Shown here piece after piece: positions 24,421 through 37,008 of a stretch of DNA of 64,000 nt. Numbering within the stretch: the stretch's first letter is position 1; each line of letters begins with the position of its first letter. The notes under the pieces were generated by a model. That model saw nothing but the letters and a program-made list of their open reading frames with translations, was not told the origin of the DNA and made no database searches. The DNA lies in contig NW_022985564.1 of assembly GCF_010093815.1 (NCBI RefSeq), positions 726,590 through 790,589 of the forward strand, given 5' to 3'. The stretch is from Pseudovirgaria hyperparasitica (Eukaryota; Ascomycota; Dothideomycetes; Acrospermales; Acrospermaceae). The position numbers and the translations under genes are program-made.

Positions 24421-25941
24421 CTTCACTGCGTTGGTCTACGCCACGTCGCTATCTGGGGGGCAACTCCTTCTTGCAGCTCAAAACCCTTGGAAGGCCTATG
24501 CGACCTCTAGGACAGCCCCCCGGCTTCAGTGAATAGCACAAATTGTGAGGGACAAGCTCCAGAGGCAACGAGGGACAATGCGACGGGATACTCTAGTGCA
24601 ATTGAAGGGGTGTGGTGTGGAAGAAGGGGATGGTGAAAGAGATAGTGAGGACTGTTGGAATTCTGTCGGAATATCTAACCTCAGCCGGGACAGCCCTGGA
24701 GAGTACGTATGAGAGATGAGAGATCGCGGGCGGGTTACGCTAGAGCCCGCTCTTTCACGGCGAATCACATTGCTGACATGCTACTAGACCGCCTTCTTCC
24801 AGTTTAGGTAATTAGGTGACTGCATGTCATCCCGCCGCGGGTCCTTCCAATCGCCTTAAATCTCGTGGGGACTTCATGGCCATTCCGCTGTCAGAGCTTT
24901 CTAGTGCATAATATATCAAAAACAGTGTCGCATTCACATGAGATGCACGCTCTACAATCGTCTACAAGGTTCAGCATGGCACCCAGTATCCGATTACTTA
25001 AGTGTCTACCATCTAGGCTGCGGCGTAGCAGTGCACTAGTAAGCCCAGGGCACACGTGTGAGCCATTTTCGACGACTAAAGACAAAACAGCATAGCAGCA
25101 GTGATGAAGCAAATATGGGTCTCGCCACATCAAGATGAGCAAATTTTCAACGTGCACCGCTATACATTTACGCGAAGGAGGGCTTTATTCCAAGCTCGTG
25201 TCCGTCAGGATCCACCGTATGCACTTGAAGTGTGGCCAACCTAGGCTCTGTTGATTACGATCTAAAGATCAAGATGTGCGTAATGCTAATACTAACATGG
25301 TGGGATCATCTAAACATCTGTTTTCCTGATGCACAAACTTGCGTTATTCCTTAGTGCCTGGTTGCATGTCAGTCCAGGACAACTTGAATGACAATAGAGT
25401 TCGGAAGAGGAATTGCACTCAGATAGGCCGGGTAAATCAGCAAAGCCCACCGGCTGTTAGGCCGTACAACCAAAAATAGATTGCACGTCTTCCAGCTCTG
25501 AAGCCCCATGACATGCTGTGAAGCAAAACTCCACTACCAATCATTGCAGCCAAAGCCAGTCCGGTGCGGGAGGGGGACTCGGCAAGATTTGTCATTGAAT
25601 GGATAGACAGTGTTCATCTTTGCAAGGGAAAGGAGAAGTGAGAATTACCTCAAATTGAAGGTTGTACCTATCGTTGTTTTTGGCGACAAGTGTTCGTTCT
25701 CCAAAAAATCGGTCGACTTGGGGGCTCATTCTGTATAAGCAAATTTTGTCAGCCACATACTCGTCAAGATTAATAATAAAGATATTGTCAACGAGGGTTA
25801 ATATCAGACATGGTAAGCTTGGTATGAATTTCTTCATTAAGTTTCAGAAGCAGAACTGAAAAGAATACGCTCATCATAAAAGGTTGCTGTGATGGTGGAG
25901 GAAGGAACTCACGTGGTGTTGATCAGATTTCTCTTCACGAG
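24421..25941. other. 1.5-kb gene-free region
   Basis: This is the longest stretch without a supported gene. Its left part is the promoter of the mannosyltransferase gene. A short inverted repeat GCGGGC/GCCCGC (24726-24731 and 24745-24750, 13-nt loop) is visible. ORFs here are at most about 90 codons, lack splice-supported extensions and resemble nothing I know. A non-coding RNA cannot be excluded. Confidence 0.45.
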
Positions 25942-26626
25942 TCATCTTGCGCGCTCAGCTAACAGAAGTGCCATAAGAGCGGCAACCTCGGCACTCTGGG
26001 CGCGCTGTTCCTTCTGTAAAGAGTCCATGTCAGGCGTCGGACTCCTCAGATCGTTGCCAAATTGAAGCATGCGCTTCTGAAGCTCCAGCATGCGATTCAC
26101 GCAGGTATCGAGGAGTTGCGGGCTTGCTGTAGGAGCCGAAGATAGCATTTGCGGGGCGCCCGGGGTGAAAAGGCTGCTGCTCGTCGATGAAGGCCCGGCT
26201 ATTGGAGTACCGTGCGGACTAGAAGTGGGACGGAGCTGCTGCATGTGTATGCTTTCTGGAGTCTGTGGTGGATGCTGCATAGAGACTGAAGTACGACGCT
26301 GTGGCTTTGGGGCATCATTCTTTATCTGCTACTCCATAGTTAGGACAGTGATACGGGCTCTTCATCACGGCGAAGCCTACCGAGTGAGAGCATGACACCG
26401 ATCGCTGCTTACAGAAGCTACACGCTGTCACAGAGTCACAAATACCAGGCTTGTACCGTCGACACTGCACATTGTTCTGTTGACACATGACACAAGGTAT
26501 GGGAGAAAGCTCTCCGAACTCATCGCTTTCCATATGCACTATGTGCTCGAAGTGGCGACGACGCCTAGAGCCTTCTTCATACTGCTCCCAGTCCGGGCGT
26601 ATCGAAGCCCGCTTTAAGGAAGACAT
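25942..26626 (-). CDS. Cys-rich protein with Zn2Cys6-like spacing, function unknown
   Basis: Two exons: 26626-26381 and 26325-25942, intron 55 nt, 209 aa. Residues 49-82 contain cysteines spaced C-x2-C-x6-C-x13-C-x2-C-x6-C, with one more Cys inside the 13-residue linker. This matches the fungal Zn(II)2Cys6 pattern apart from a slightly long linker, but the first loop (MCQQNNVQC) lacks the usual basic residues, so DNA binding is not assured. The C-terminal half is Pro/Ser-rich, then has a helical stretch (LLDTCVNRMLELQKRMLQFG) and ends in an Ala/Leu-rich helix. The start is the ATG at 26626, not the upstream GTG. It could be a small regulator or another zinc-binding protein; I do not recognise an orthologue. 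Confidence 0.65.
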
Positions 26627-27195
26627 GAATACGTGCACCCTTCAGAACCAGGGACGCTCGGCGTACCACGACGTTCCAGAAGACGTGGGCAGCAATAACA
26701 GCTTCAGAATCTGCATGGTAAACCCGATGTGGGCAGCTTGAAGCCTTTGCTATCTTTTTCGAAACTATGAGACATGATGTTAGCGTTCGCTCGCAAGAGA
26801 AAACCCCGAAAGTTACATCGTTTTGAGTAACTCAGCTGGTGATGCATGTTTAGTTCCGCTCATAGATATCACGAGAACGGTTTGTGAAGGATATCTTCAT
26901 AGAAATCTGTCGTAGAGAAGGATGTATGGCTGACTTACTGGTAGCTTGCAATTGACTGCCCGCTTTGGACGTCAGCTTAGCTATTGGGCCTCGAGGTGAC
27001 CATTGTTCCGAGGATCAACGGTTGCAAGATGAGCGTGGGAGAATTGGGTTGCAGTTTTCTGCATGGCTCTGGGTTTTGCGCCGCAAATTTATAGCTAGTG
27101 CGATTCAGCCGAGAAGACGCCGCTTGAAAAGTCCGTGCGTGGCACATTTTCAATCATCATTTCTGTTACCAGTATTTAAAGCTGTCACAACACCA
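26627..27195. promoter_or_regulatory. Divergent intergenic region between the Cys-rich gene and MTR3
   Basis: 569 bp with no supported gene. An open frame upstream of MTR3 has no ATG before the MTR3 start and is probably 5' UTR. I see no notable repeat. Confidence 0.4.
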
Positions 27196-28383
27196 ATGGA
27201 TCGGCAGGACAGAAGGAGAATCAATCCTCCCAGCGGAGGCACAGCTCCTCCACTCTTTGCTTCAGCCATTGCTTTGGCAGGCGCATCACAATTCAAAAGA
27301 CCAATACGATCAAGAAAACCCGATGAGCTCCGCAAGATATGTAAGTGTTAGTCTCATTCTACGCTGTACTGTCTCCTTGACCAATATGATGATTTCACAA
27401 GAAAAATACAGTTATCCCTGACAGAACTATACTGTTGAGAACTCTTATACATCTGATTTCCCTGCGCATTCATATTACTCTGCGACCCTTCAGGCACCTA
27501 TAAGCATTTCACTGACAGAGTTCAAGTTCTTCAAACTGGTCTTGTGCCTTCAGCATCAGGTTCAGCCTATCTAGAACTTCAGTCACCCTCTCCATCTGGG
27601 ACTCACGATCTTGTATCATCTAAGTCTTCACTGAAGCTCACATGTTCGGTCCACGGCCCTAAACCTCTGCCTCGCTCTGCCCCATTCTCTCCTCATCTCG
27701 TTCTTACAACACATGTCAAGTTTGCTCCATTTGCTGCTCGCCAGCGTCGTGGATACATTCGTGACTCCTCAGAACGTGATCTAGGTGTCCACCTCGAGAC
27801 CGCTCTGCGAGGTGCGATTATTGGAGAGCGTTGGCCCAAGAGTGGAGTAGATGTGATCATCACTATACTCGAGGGCGAAGAAGACAGATGGTGGGGAGAT
27901 GAAGTAGGAGGTGGGACAAAGGGTATCGGGGGTGCCGGATGGGGTCTTATGACTGTCCTCGCTGGCTGTATCACATGTGCTAGCGCAGCCATTGTCGACG
28001 CTGGTATAGATTGCGTCGACATGGTTTCCGGTGGAGTTGCAGCTCTCCTGCCCGCACCGGAACGAAGTGAGAAGGGTAAGGGCAAGGATGTTCAAGAAAC
28101 TACAGTTGTGTTGGATCCATGTCCGAGCGAGCACCAGGAGATACAGGCCGTCTGTGTAGTTGCGTATCTTCAAGGCCGTGACGAGATCACGGAACTCTGG
28201 GTGAAGGGTAATGCTGGGGATGCTGCGGCAGCCATCGTCGACAATGCCGTTAGAGCAGCAGTAGCTTCGAAGGCGGTTCTCACTGAAGCTGTTAAAGAAG
28301 CTGCTGAGCTCAAGTTTTCCGTTGAGTCCGGTCGTCCTCAAGAACATCCCAAAGGTTCACGCGATCTCGAAATGAGTGGATGA
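27196..28383 (+). CDS. MTR3: Exosome complex component MTR3 (RNase PH-like)
   Basis: Two exons: 27196-27340 and 27527-28383, with a 186-nt intron, unusually long for this window; 333 aa. The N-terminus MDRQDRRRINPPSGGT and the join RKIFLQTGLVPSASGSAYLE match MTR3. The RNase PH core follows: LKLTCSVHGPKPLPR, FAPFAARQRRGYIRDSSERDLGVHLETALRGAII, and VDVIITILEGE. The family is catalytically dead in eukaryotes; MTR3 is one of six PH-type subunits forming the ring of the nuclear and cytoplasmic RNA exosome. An insertion of about 20 Gly-rich residues (WWGDEVGGGTKGIGGAG) sits between VDVIITILEGE and the following hydrophobic LMTVLAGCITCASAAIVDAG. The first exon is only 48 codons and is identified from conservation. 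Confidence 0.92.
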
Positions 28384-28719
28384 CCGAACAGAACATTGAA
28401 TTATATGATACCCACATTGCATAGCGCCGGCGTTCCAAAAAATCGACTGTTCATTTTCACAGCTTGTCTTTCTCTGTGCTATCTCTCATCCCATTCCATC
28501 CACAATGTGCCTATGCCTAGTCTCCATCATAGGACGGCGAAAGGATCCTTCCTGCTCGCGCTGTGCCATCTGAAGAGGATAGACCAACATTCAATTGCCA
28601 AGCCACAGTCTCAAGCGTTATGCCTAATGTCATCGCATGAAAATGCAAGTTTCCTGCTACGTCGCGCAGATGAAATCTATCAATTCAATCGTATCTTTCG
28701 ATATTAAAGCGGAGAGGAG
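28384..28719. other. Convergent intergenic region MTR3/Myb-like gene
   Basis: 336 bp between converging stops. No ORF begins with ATG and has support. Expected content is two 3' UTRs. Confidence 0.45.
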
Positions 28720-29840
28720 CTAAACAGCATCATCTTCGCCATTGTTACCATAGTCGAATGCGTTGGAAACTGGCATGTCAGGCCAAGCAAAGTCGAACTG
28801 CTCCATGGAATTAGCATCTTCGAAAGTGCTTAAGACGCTACTCGGAAGTACACTACTATCGTAAGCCAGAGGCGTAACCTCCACAGGACCACCGAAAATC
28901 GAGGTCGGCATGTTGCTGACGGAGCGCGTGCCGACTGGTAGAGTCATCTCATTGAAGTGCTCGTTATCGAAGAATTCGGTATTCGGCCCCTGGGAGACCT
29001 TGCGCTTGATCTTCTTGGACTCGGGCTGGTAGACGTCGCTATTGGAGCCTTTATCCTCAGAGGCATCGCTCTCCGCGTACATGATTTTGCGCTTCGCGGC
29101 ACGAGAAGGGGTGGCACTCAGGCGGTTCTTGACGTCGACAGCAATGTCGTCGGCGGAATCAGTGTCGTCTGCATCCGCAGCGCCTTCTACATCGGTTGAA
29201 TCGTCCGCTTCGACTTTTGTATTGCGCTTAGACTTGGACTGGGACTGAGCCGCAATTGTCTTCGATTGAGACTGTTTGACCTTCGTAGATTTGGACTTGA
29301 CTGGCGTGGAAGGAGCAGAGCCTTTGCTCCAACCCATCTTCGCCTTAAGGCGAGTCAAGCGCATGGCAGCAGTAGCGGGCTTGAGATTCATTTTCGCGCC
29401 GATTACCTTCCAGTCAAACTGTTCTGAGATTAGCGAAATGTGTCTACAGCGTCGGGTTCATGTGATACCGATGGCATCTGGCCATCATGGTTGGCTGTCA
29501 AGCAGGTCCATAGGAACTCCATGTTTTCAGGAGAAGGATCTTCCCCTTTCTCCACACGAGCCCTAAGGCGGGTCATTCGCATGTTCGCTGTAGCTGGCTT
29601 GAGGTCAAGGATCCTTCCAACTTCATTGTAGTCAATCTGTCAGTAGTCAGCTACTATGACACAAGTCGTCTGATTCGAAGCATTCTCGTCATGGTGAACA
29701 TGAACTGTTAATCGGTGATAGATCTCGCAAGATCTGAAATAGCTAGATACACAGATCTGAAGGTGTCTTACTTTGTGGCCGACGGCATGTTGTTGGCATA
29801 AGAAAAGAAATTTTGCTTGCTCGACCCCGGAATGAGCCAT
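28720..29840 (-). CDS. Protein with two tandem Myb-like DNA-binding modules
   Basis: Three exons: 29840-29772, 29636-29469, 29418-28720; introns 135 and 50 nt; 311 aa. Two Myb_DNA-bind_8-like modules occur in tandem. The first joins AKFLFLCQQHAVGHK with IDYNEVGRILDLKPATANMR; the second joins MEFLWTCLTANHDGQMPS with FDWKVIGAKMNLKPATAAMR. Each is split by a phase-0 intron at the same point, suggesting an exon duplication. The remainder is low-complexity, Ser/Lys/Asp-rich, with a likely basic nuclear signal (SKKIKRKVS) and an acidic C-terminus. Related small Myb-like proteins are common in filamentous ascomycetes and mostly uncharacterised; a chromatin or transcription role is inferred. The first exon has only 23 codons, and its ATG completes the first module. 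Confidence 0.8.
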
Positions 29841-30322
29841 GTTATTGGTAGTGAAATGGCGGTATCTCGAGATTGAGTGTTAGGGTCGCTGAGGTTACTA
29901 GAGAGTGATAGGACCTAGCTTAATGTAGGGGATTAGTGAGAGCTGGTTTGAAGGAAGTGAAAGGCATTAACCGAAGGTTGAACCGAATATAAGTGTGACA
30001 TATGTGGGATTGGGAAGTGTTGTGTATTTATAACCCAACAAGTGAACACGCGCGTGAAACAATATCGGCCATTGGCAAACATGTGCATTTTTGTGTTTAA
30101 TAGCTCATGCCCGGGCCTACGCGACGATTCATTCTTTGTACTTCACTCAACTAGAGACATCACTCTCGGGTCAAGCGGAAGAAAATGTTGGTTTATTGGG
30201 AGTAGAAGTTCAACCTAATGACGGCACAGCTATGATCTCTGTTGTGATATAACAGTCTCTCACAGACAGCCACGGAGTCTCCAGGATCTTAACAAGAGGC
30301 AACATGAGTCACTATTGACCTT
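29841..30322. promoter_or_regulatory. Upstream region of the Myb-like gene
   Basis: 482 bp between the Myb-like start and the EXO84 stop. A 10-bp palindrome CACGCGCGTG lies at 30047-30056. No ORF is supported. Confidence 0.4.
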
Positions 30323-32481
30323 TCATGAACTCAAGCCCAGCCCAACATCACCATTGTGTGTACCAATACCGTTTACCATTGCAATGGCCGACGCCCTTCC
30401 AATCATCTCCCGAAAGTCTAACCCGACCTCAGATAACAGTCCAGCGTGATCTTTGGCTCTATTCATGCAAGCATTCCAGATATCGTTCCCTTTGTCTACG
30501 CTGCTCAGTTGTCGTATGAGAATGATGTTGAACTCATCAACGTGCTCCTTAGCCCATTTAACGCAAGCAGACATCATAACCACAGGGAAACAAGCTTGGT
30601 AGGTCGAAACCGTATTCTTGATGACTGTGAAGTATATGAAGCTGACTTGGTAAATGTAATGCTGCAAGTCGCCATCAAAGATGCACTGCCTTGAACGTTG
30701 TTTGATGATGTCGCTTCGAGCTTCAAGATAAGCCTCCCGAGCATGATCTTCGAAACCAAGTCGTACCAGCCAGTCAACGTGCTTCTTCGTCGCCGATGAC
30801 CAGCTATGGGTCTCGGTCAATTGTTTGATGAGGATCGATGCGAGCTTTCCAGCACGCTCATTAACCTTGAAAGAGATGAGGTCTTGAGCTACGCTATTCC
30901 CTTTGACGCTTTTTGCTAAAGTCTTTAGGCGTTCTAAATTGGCAACTGCTTCCTCGAAATGCTGTAGGGCAATGTTGATATCGAGTTCATCTAGTTGGGC
31001 CTCCACCCATCTTATACTCTGTTGTTTGCCGTCCACGTCCAAAAATAAACTAGACCGTTGATTAGCAGTCTTGTCAGAAAGACTTTCGAGCAGCTCTGTC
31101 TTCTTCAGGATATTGAGGTCTCTTGTAGCATAGTAATTCACAGAATCTTGAGCCTTTCCCCGCTCTTCCGTTTCTGCCTCTCGTGTCTTACGGAGGTCTT
31201 CGACAGCCTTGCGAAAAGTCGAAAGGAGTGTGATCTTCTCCTTCGTTTCCATTGGCGGGACTGCATATGTGAACGAGTCATTACCGACGCGTACATTTAT
31301 TGCATTGGCACTATTCTCCTTCGGCTCGACCCTGCTGCCATTTGTTCCACTGGATGCTAGATCAGCGATCTGTACATCTTGGAGTGGAAAACATCGTTGA
31401 GCGACTAGTTGCTTGTCGTTCTTATCTGTTGTTCGTTTGGCTTCACGGTTATTCGGAGCTGGCGCATCAGTGCGTTGCTTCTCGTGGGCCACAAGTAGAT
31501 GGTCATTTAATAGGATTAGATGTACTCGCCTCCTGGCTTTCCATGTAGCTCTGTTCAATTCCACCCATCTAGAGGATTCGTGCACGATGTGCCTGCCCGG
31601 GGTAGCAGGTAAGAATTTCTGCGATCCTTCGACTCGTTTCCACAGGGTTTGTAAATGTGTGTTCCAGAGAGCCTCCAAATTGGCGACCGAACTCCTGTTT
31701 GCGCGGTTGCGGGCAGTTTGCTTTTCTCCTGCAATGCCTGCATGTGTCGCCTGGCCAAGAGTGTCCGTGAGGTCGGACATGAGTGTTCGTAGGGTGCGCA
31801 TCTCGCTCTTGAGTTTCTCTGCTTCCTTGCTGATCTTGATAAACTGCGTCCGATTTTGATACACGTTATGCTGGAGATCTGTGGACATCCGGTTTTTGGC
31901 TTTTCTGAGTTCCTGCTGAAACGCCATGATTTCAGCTTCGGAGGCTTCAGAGAGCAGGCTAGAGATATCTGAAGAGCATAAGTGTCAGTCGAGGTATTCA
32001 GCGTTATCGACCTTCTGATAAACGTACATTGCTCAGGCCTAAGGTTTGGATCGCGCAGTGCTTTAGGGTCTACTCTGATCTTCTTCTCTCCTTCGCCAGC
32101 ACTGGCCCTTCCGTCTCTACTTGGCGGTGGTTGCATAGACTGCTTGGGAATGGCAGGAACAGAGGGCATCGGCGGCACCCCATCACCATTGAAGTCTGGC
32201 ATCTGCGTAAACCGCGTGGAATATCTCCTCTTGACCAGGTCTGCGGTCACGTCAGATTGCTGCGGCCGTGGCCTCGGGCGCACGCCTGCATCCCTTCCAC
32301 TACCAGAGCTCGGCGCTGGAGATCCATCTTGTCGTGGTCGTGGTATTGTACCTCCTGGTACGGGTACTCCTTGGGGGAGCGGTGCACTTATCTGCTTCGG
32401 CGCAGAGATCTGTGGTTTTGTCTTCTTCTTCTTACGAAGGGATATCCCCTTGCTCTCCTTCTCCCTGCTCTTCTCTTCCAT
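30323..32481 (-). CDS. EXO84: Exocyst complex component EXO84
   Basis: Two exons: 32481-32028 and 31968-30323, intron 59 nt; 699 aa. The N-terminal 150 residues are disordered, Lys/Pro/Arg-rich (LRKKKKTKPQ). After the splice comes ISSLLSEASEAEIMAFQQELRKAK, the conserved Vps51/Exo84 coiled-coil start. A PH domain follows near residues 260-390 (SSRWVELNRATWKARRRVHLILLNDHLLVAHEK). The C-terminal helical cargo domain ends with EVGLDFREMIGRASAIAMV. The exocyst tethers secretory vesicles to the plasma membrane at growing hyphal tips and septa. Length is close to that of other ascomycete EXO84. It is divergent from TOM20 across 416 bp. Confidence 0.93.
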
Positions 32482-32897
32482 CGTGGAGGCTTGACGGTGT
32501 TATGTGCTGTCGAATGTGAAACGGCCTGGGCAATGACTGCTGATGCTGAGCTTCAATGGTTATGCTGGTGTATGCACGTCGCAAATATAACTCAGTGTAG
32601 GACAATGTAGCAAGTCAGCAACGAGTGTATTATATAAGACTGGGTAGGTAATAGTTCATAGGGTGCTCTCCATCTTGAAACACTGCTCAGACTGCTGCTT
32701 GTGCCGCCGTTACCCCTACTTAGTACCTGTTAAGCTCCCGCGGTATGTTCCGTGCGCAACGCAACTCCCAAAAATTTAACCAGCAACTCCTACCCAGCCA
32801 TCACTACTCGAATAATCCGGCCATACATACTCGCAATCCTTAACGTTTCTCATCCTCTCTATCTTCGCGTTCTTCTGACTATCTCCGTATTGCCAGG
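32482..32897. promoter_or_regulatory. Divergent promoter region EXO84/TOM20
   Basis: 416 bp between two start codons, pyrimidine-rich before TOM20. No ORF or distinct motif is seen. Confidence 0.4.
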
Positions 32898-33541
32898 ATG
32901 TCAGATTCGAATCTCACAAGACCCGGTACCATTGCTGCCATCTCCATTGGCGTCATCGCCAGTGGAGTACTCGCATATGCCGCCTACTTCGATCACCGGC
33001 GGCGTACCGACCCAGACTTCCGTCGGAAACTAAAACGTGACAGTAAGAAAACACAACGAATGGCCAAGGAGGCCGAGGAGGCTAGCGAGAAGGAGCAAAA
33101 AGAGGCCGTTCTCGCGGCGCTGCAGAGGGCAAAGGATGAGGGCGTACCCGCAAATACCGATGAATGGGAACAATTCTTCATGACGGAAGTCGCAAGAGGC
33201 GAACAGATGTGCCAGGATGGTGTGTGATCGTGGATTTGACCAGTACGACATAGGGTGGAATGCTAATGTTCGAACCAGGCTCCGATCCCGTTGACGCGGC
33301 GTCGTGCTTTTACCGCGCGTTGAAGGTGTATCCGCAGCCGAGAGAGCTCATCAATATTTACGATAAGACAGTACCGAAGGTGAGTCTATAATTTGATCAA
33401 TGCTACCGTTGGGCGCTAATACCTGTTCAGCCTGTTCTCGATATTCTGGCCATGATGATCGCATATGATCCCAGCATTTCAACCAAGGCTGGAAGCAGTG
33501 CTTCTTCAGACGACGGCATGCCCATCGAACCCGTTGAATAG
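32898..33541 (+). CDS. TOM20: Mitochondrial import receptor TOM20
   Basis: Three exons: 32898-33219, 33279-33379, 33431-33541; introns 59 and 51 nt; 177 aa. An N-terminal membrane anchor ([22 protein letters not shown]) is followed by the basic stretch [20 protein letters not shown], the hallmark of Tom20. The cytosolic receptor domain contains [27 protein letters not shown] and PVLDILAMM. The tail ends in an acidic EPVE. The protein recognises N-terminal presequences at the mitochondrial outer membrane and hands them to Tom22. Length fits fungal TOM20. Confidence 0.95.
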
Positions 33542-33907
33542 TCTACAGCTCCTCATGACACAGTATCGGTTACAACGCCTACGAACAAGCTCATCGTGGC
33601 GTTCGATAGTTCGAGACCAATCACACTATCTCCACTTGTACAATTGCCTGTAAATATAGATTTTGGCTTATCATTCGGTGCACATGAACAGGCGATGTCA
33701 TTTATGATAGGATAGAGGGTAGGGCTGGTTGAATACCTGGGTTCCATCTTTGCAGGGAATGAAGAACACGTGCTTTGTAATAGGTGGTCAACTTCTTAGA
33801 TGTATTTCAGAGACCTTCGACTCTTCAGTTCGTCACGAAGACAATAGCAGAAAACCACGAGTACAGTTGATTTTGTCTACTGTGAGGACACATAAGCGCC
33901 ATGTGCT
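33542..33907. other. Convergent intergenic region TOM20/NOP53
   Basis: 366 bp between converging stops; no coding signal or RNA gene seen. Confidence 0.45.
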
Positions 33908-35291
33908 CTAGTTGAGCTTCCAATCCTTGTATGACCACTTCTCTGTCAGTGCAACCTTACGCTTCTTTGGTTGACTAATGCGTCTCCTACTCTCAATCTT
34001 TCCGTTAACCATCATGTTGCGGAAGCGATCATTCAATAAGTTGCCTTCAGGTTTCAGTTTCCGCAGAGAGTCCGTAAGATCTTCAGTGAGGAGAACCTCG
34101 AGGGGTGCTTCGGGAACACTGGGTGACATTAGCAGGGAGCATGTTATTCTTTGAGCTAAGTACGCACCGGATTTTTCCTAATCGCTTCCTTCTTAATTCC
34201 TCGTCTGAGCTGTCTGAATCGACATCCTCGGGAGCTTGTACAGCAAGAGCAACCTTACGAGCATTTTCTTTGCGAGCAAGCTCCTGAGCAAATATCTTTA
34301 TCTTAGCAACTTGCTTCTCCTTTTCCAACTGCTTCTTCTCATGTCTCAAGAGTGCTTCCGCCTCCTTCCTTCGATTTATCTTGTTTCTCTCAGCTTGGGT
34401 CTTGCGTTGCGGCCTCTTTTGCTTCAAGGTCTCATCCTCCGCCTCGCTCTGAATACCCTCCCATTCGCTCTCGAAACCATCTTCGTCATCGGTGACTGGG
34501 TCTGGTTCTGCGGCTGTGGCCAATGCTTTCTCCATTCGCTCGGCTTCTTCCTTGGCGGTTGTAAGCCTCTTCTTCTCCGCCTCAACCTCCTCCCCACCAA
34601 GCTTGGTGAGCAGGGCTTCCCAATCATCGACCTGAGGGTTGTAGGATCTGCCAGCCTTCGGTTTTCGTACCGCTGGTACAGCTTTCCCACTCTTTGTGAG
34701 TGATATTGGCGCTTCCTTGAGAGATTTCGGTTCGACTCGCGCTTTCTTTTCCTCTAAAAAGTTAAAACGTGGATCAACCTGATTTTCTGTTGGAGCCCAT
34801 GGGTCATATGCTGCACCATGGACTTCGACCACATCCTTGTTCACGGCATCTCCACCATATGCAATCGAACGAAGACGATCATATTCCTTGTGTGAGACTC
34901 CATTCTTGCGCCGCTTGTTGCTACTCTGGCTATCGCCATCCGATAGCCTCTTTCTCGAGGATACAGCAGGTATGGCCGAACGCTGGGCCAGTATCTCGTC
35001 GGCCCTCAATGGCTTATTCTTCTTGTTGTATGATTTTTGAATGGTGGCAGAGCCAGCTGTATCAACGGCGAAAAGATCGTCGGCGGACTTTTCTGCAACA
35101 ACACCACTGCAAAAGTCAGTCGTGTATTAATCATGTGTATATGCCAAATTTTACCCTAGAATAAGTTCATCCCGTAAATTTTTGAGCCCTTCATTGACCT
35201 CCGTAACATCCACATTCTTGCGCCATGCTTTCTTGCCTTTCCTCGAGGGCTGCTTGTATTGCGCAGGCGCACTTTTTGCTGTCTCTGACAT
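33908..35291 (-). CDS. NOP53: 60S ribosome biogenesis factor NOP53
   Basis: Three exons: 35291-35155, 35106-34168, 34118-33908; introns 48 and 49 nt; 428 aa. The N-terminus shows QPSRKGKKAWRKNVDVTEV, the conserved NOP53 block, followed by GGVVAEKSADDLFAVDTAG across the first splice. The middle is a charged coiled coil; the C-terminus carries PEGNLLNDRFRNMMVNGKIESRRR and a basic end (PKKRKVALTEKWSYKDWK). Nop53 (PICT1/GLTSCR2 in animals) docks the Mtr4-exosome to pre-60S particles for 7S rRNA trimming. It lies in the same window as the exosome subunit MTR3, about 6 kb away, probably by chance. Divergent from YPT6. Confidence 0.92.
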
Positions 35292-35613
35292 TTCAAGGAA
35301 GTCGTACTCTGCTCTGGGTGTTCGTGTCTTTGATATCGTTGTGGTAAATGTATAACATGTAACTGCGGACTTCGAATTTCTAACAGAAAAGTTAGATCTC
35401 CGCCCGCAGAGCACTACCCGAAGAGCAGCCGCGACCATTGGATACCAGCCAAACCCCTGCCCGCGACTCATTTGGCCTTCGCGGTTCCGTTCAGGAGTTT
35501 CATTCCACGACTTCCCCACTCCCTTGCGTCTCCACGAACCTGACGACTCCTTGGAAAGTTATTGCTGTTGCTGTTTACTCACATAATCGTATACACAAAG
35601 CATATCCACCATC
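35292..35613. promoter_or_regulatory. Divergent promoter region NOP53/YPT6
   Basis: 322 bp between two start codons. It includes pyrimidine-rich stretches ahead of YPT6; no ORF is supported. Confidence 0.4.
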
Positions 35614-36486
<873 letters not shown>

Positions 36487-37008
36487 CTACCACAATGGCA
36501 CACCATTAGTTCACGCATCAACTACGAATTGAGACATGAAGAACGATGCCACAAACTATTACGACCGATGTCGCGTTTCTATCACATGATTCATTTGAAA
36601 CACTACATGAGCAGCGAGGCGTCTTGGGAAGGATCAGTGAAGGCATGAAGGCATAACACGGCGGTATACATAAGACACCGCCTGAGGGTCCGGAAATTAA
36701 TATTCCCACGTAATAATACATGGTGAGGTTTTGGGCCTCCAGGCTCTCATAAAGTCGAGGACGCTGTACGAGAAGTGTATAGGACGTATAAAAATCGTGA
36801 TCATTTGTTGGGGTACTATCTATCAGACAAGATGCTCGTAGCGCTGTGGTATCTCCAAGCACGACCCAATCCAGCACCGCAAACGCCCAGGCTGAAATGA
36901 AAACAAATGGCAAAAGCCCATCCATCTAGAAATAACATCGCGCAATCCAATATAATCGACCCCAATGGAATCAGCCTCTCCAGCATGAGAAACTGATACA
37001 TGTGGTCC
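36487..37008. other. Convergent intergenic region YPT6/SUN-domain gene
   Basis: 522 bp between converging stops. A minus-strand ORF (36518-36925) has no recognisable domain and probably lies in the 3' UTR of the SUN-domain gene. No other feature is seen. Confidence 0.4.

Noticed and set aside
36518-36925. 135-codon minus-strand frame with hydrophobic stretches, after the SUN-domain gene
   Set aside because: No signature or splice support is seen, and its position fits the 3' UTR of the SUN-domain gene.
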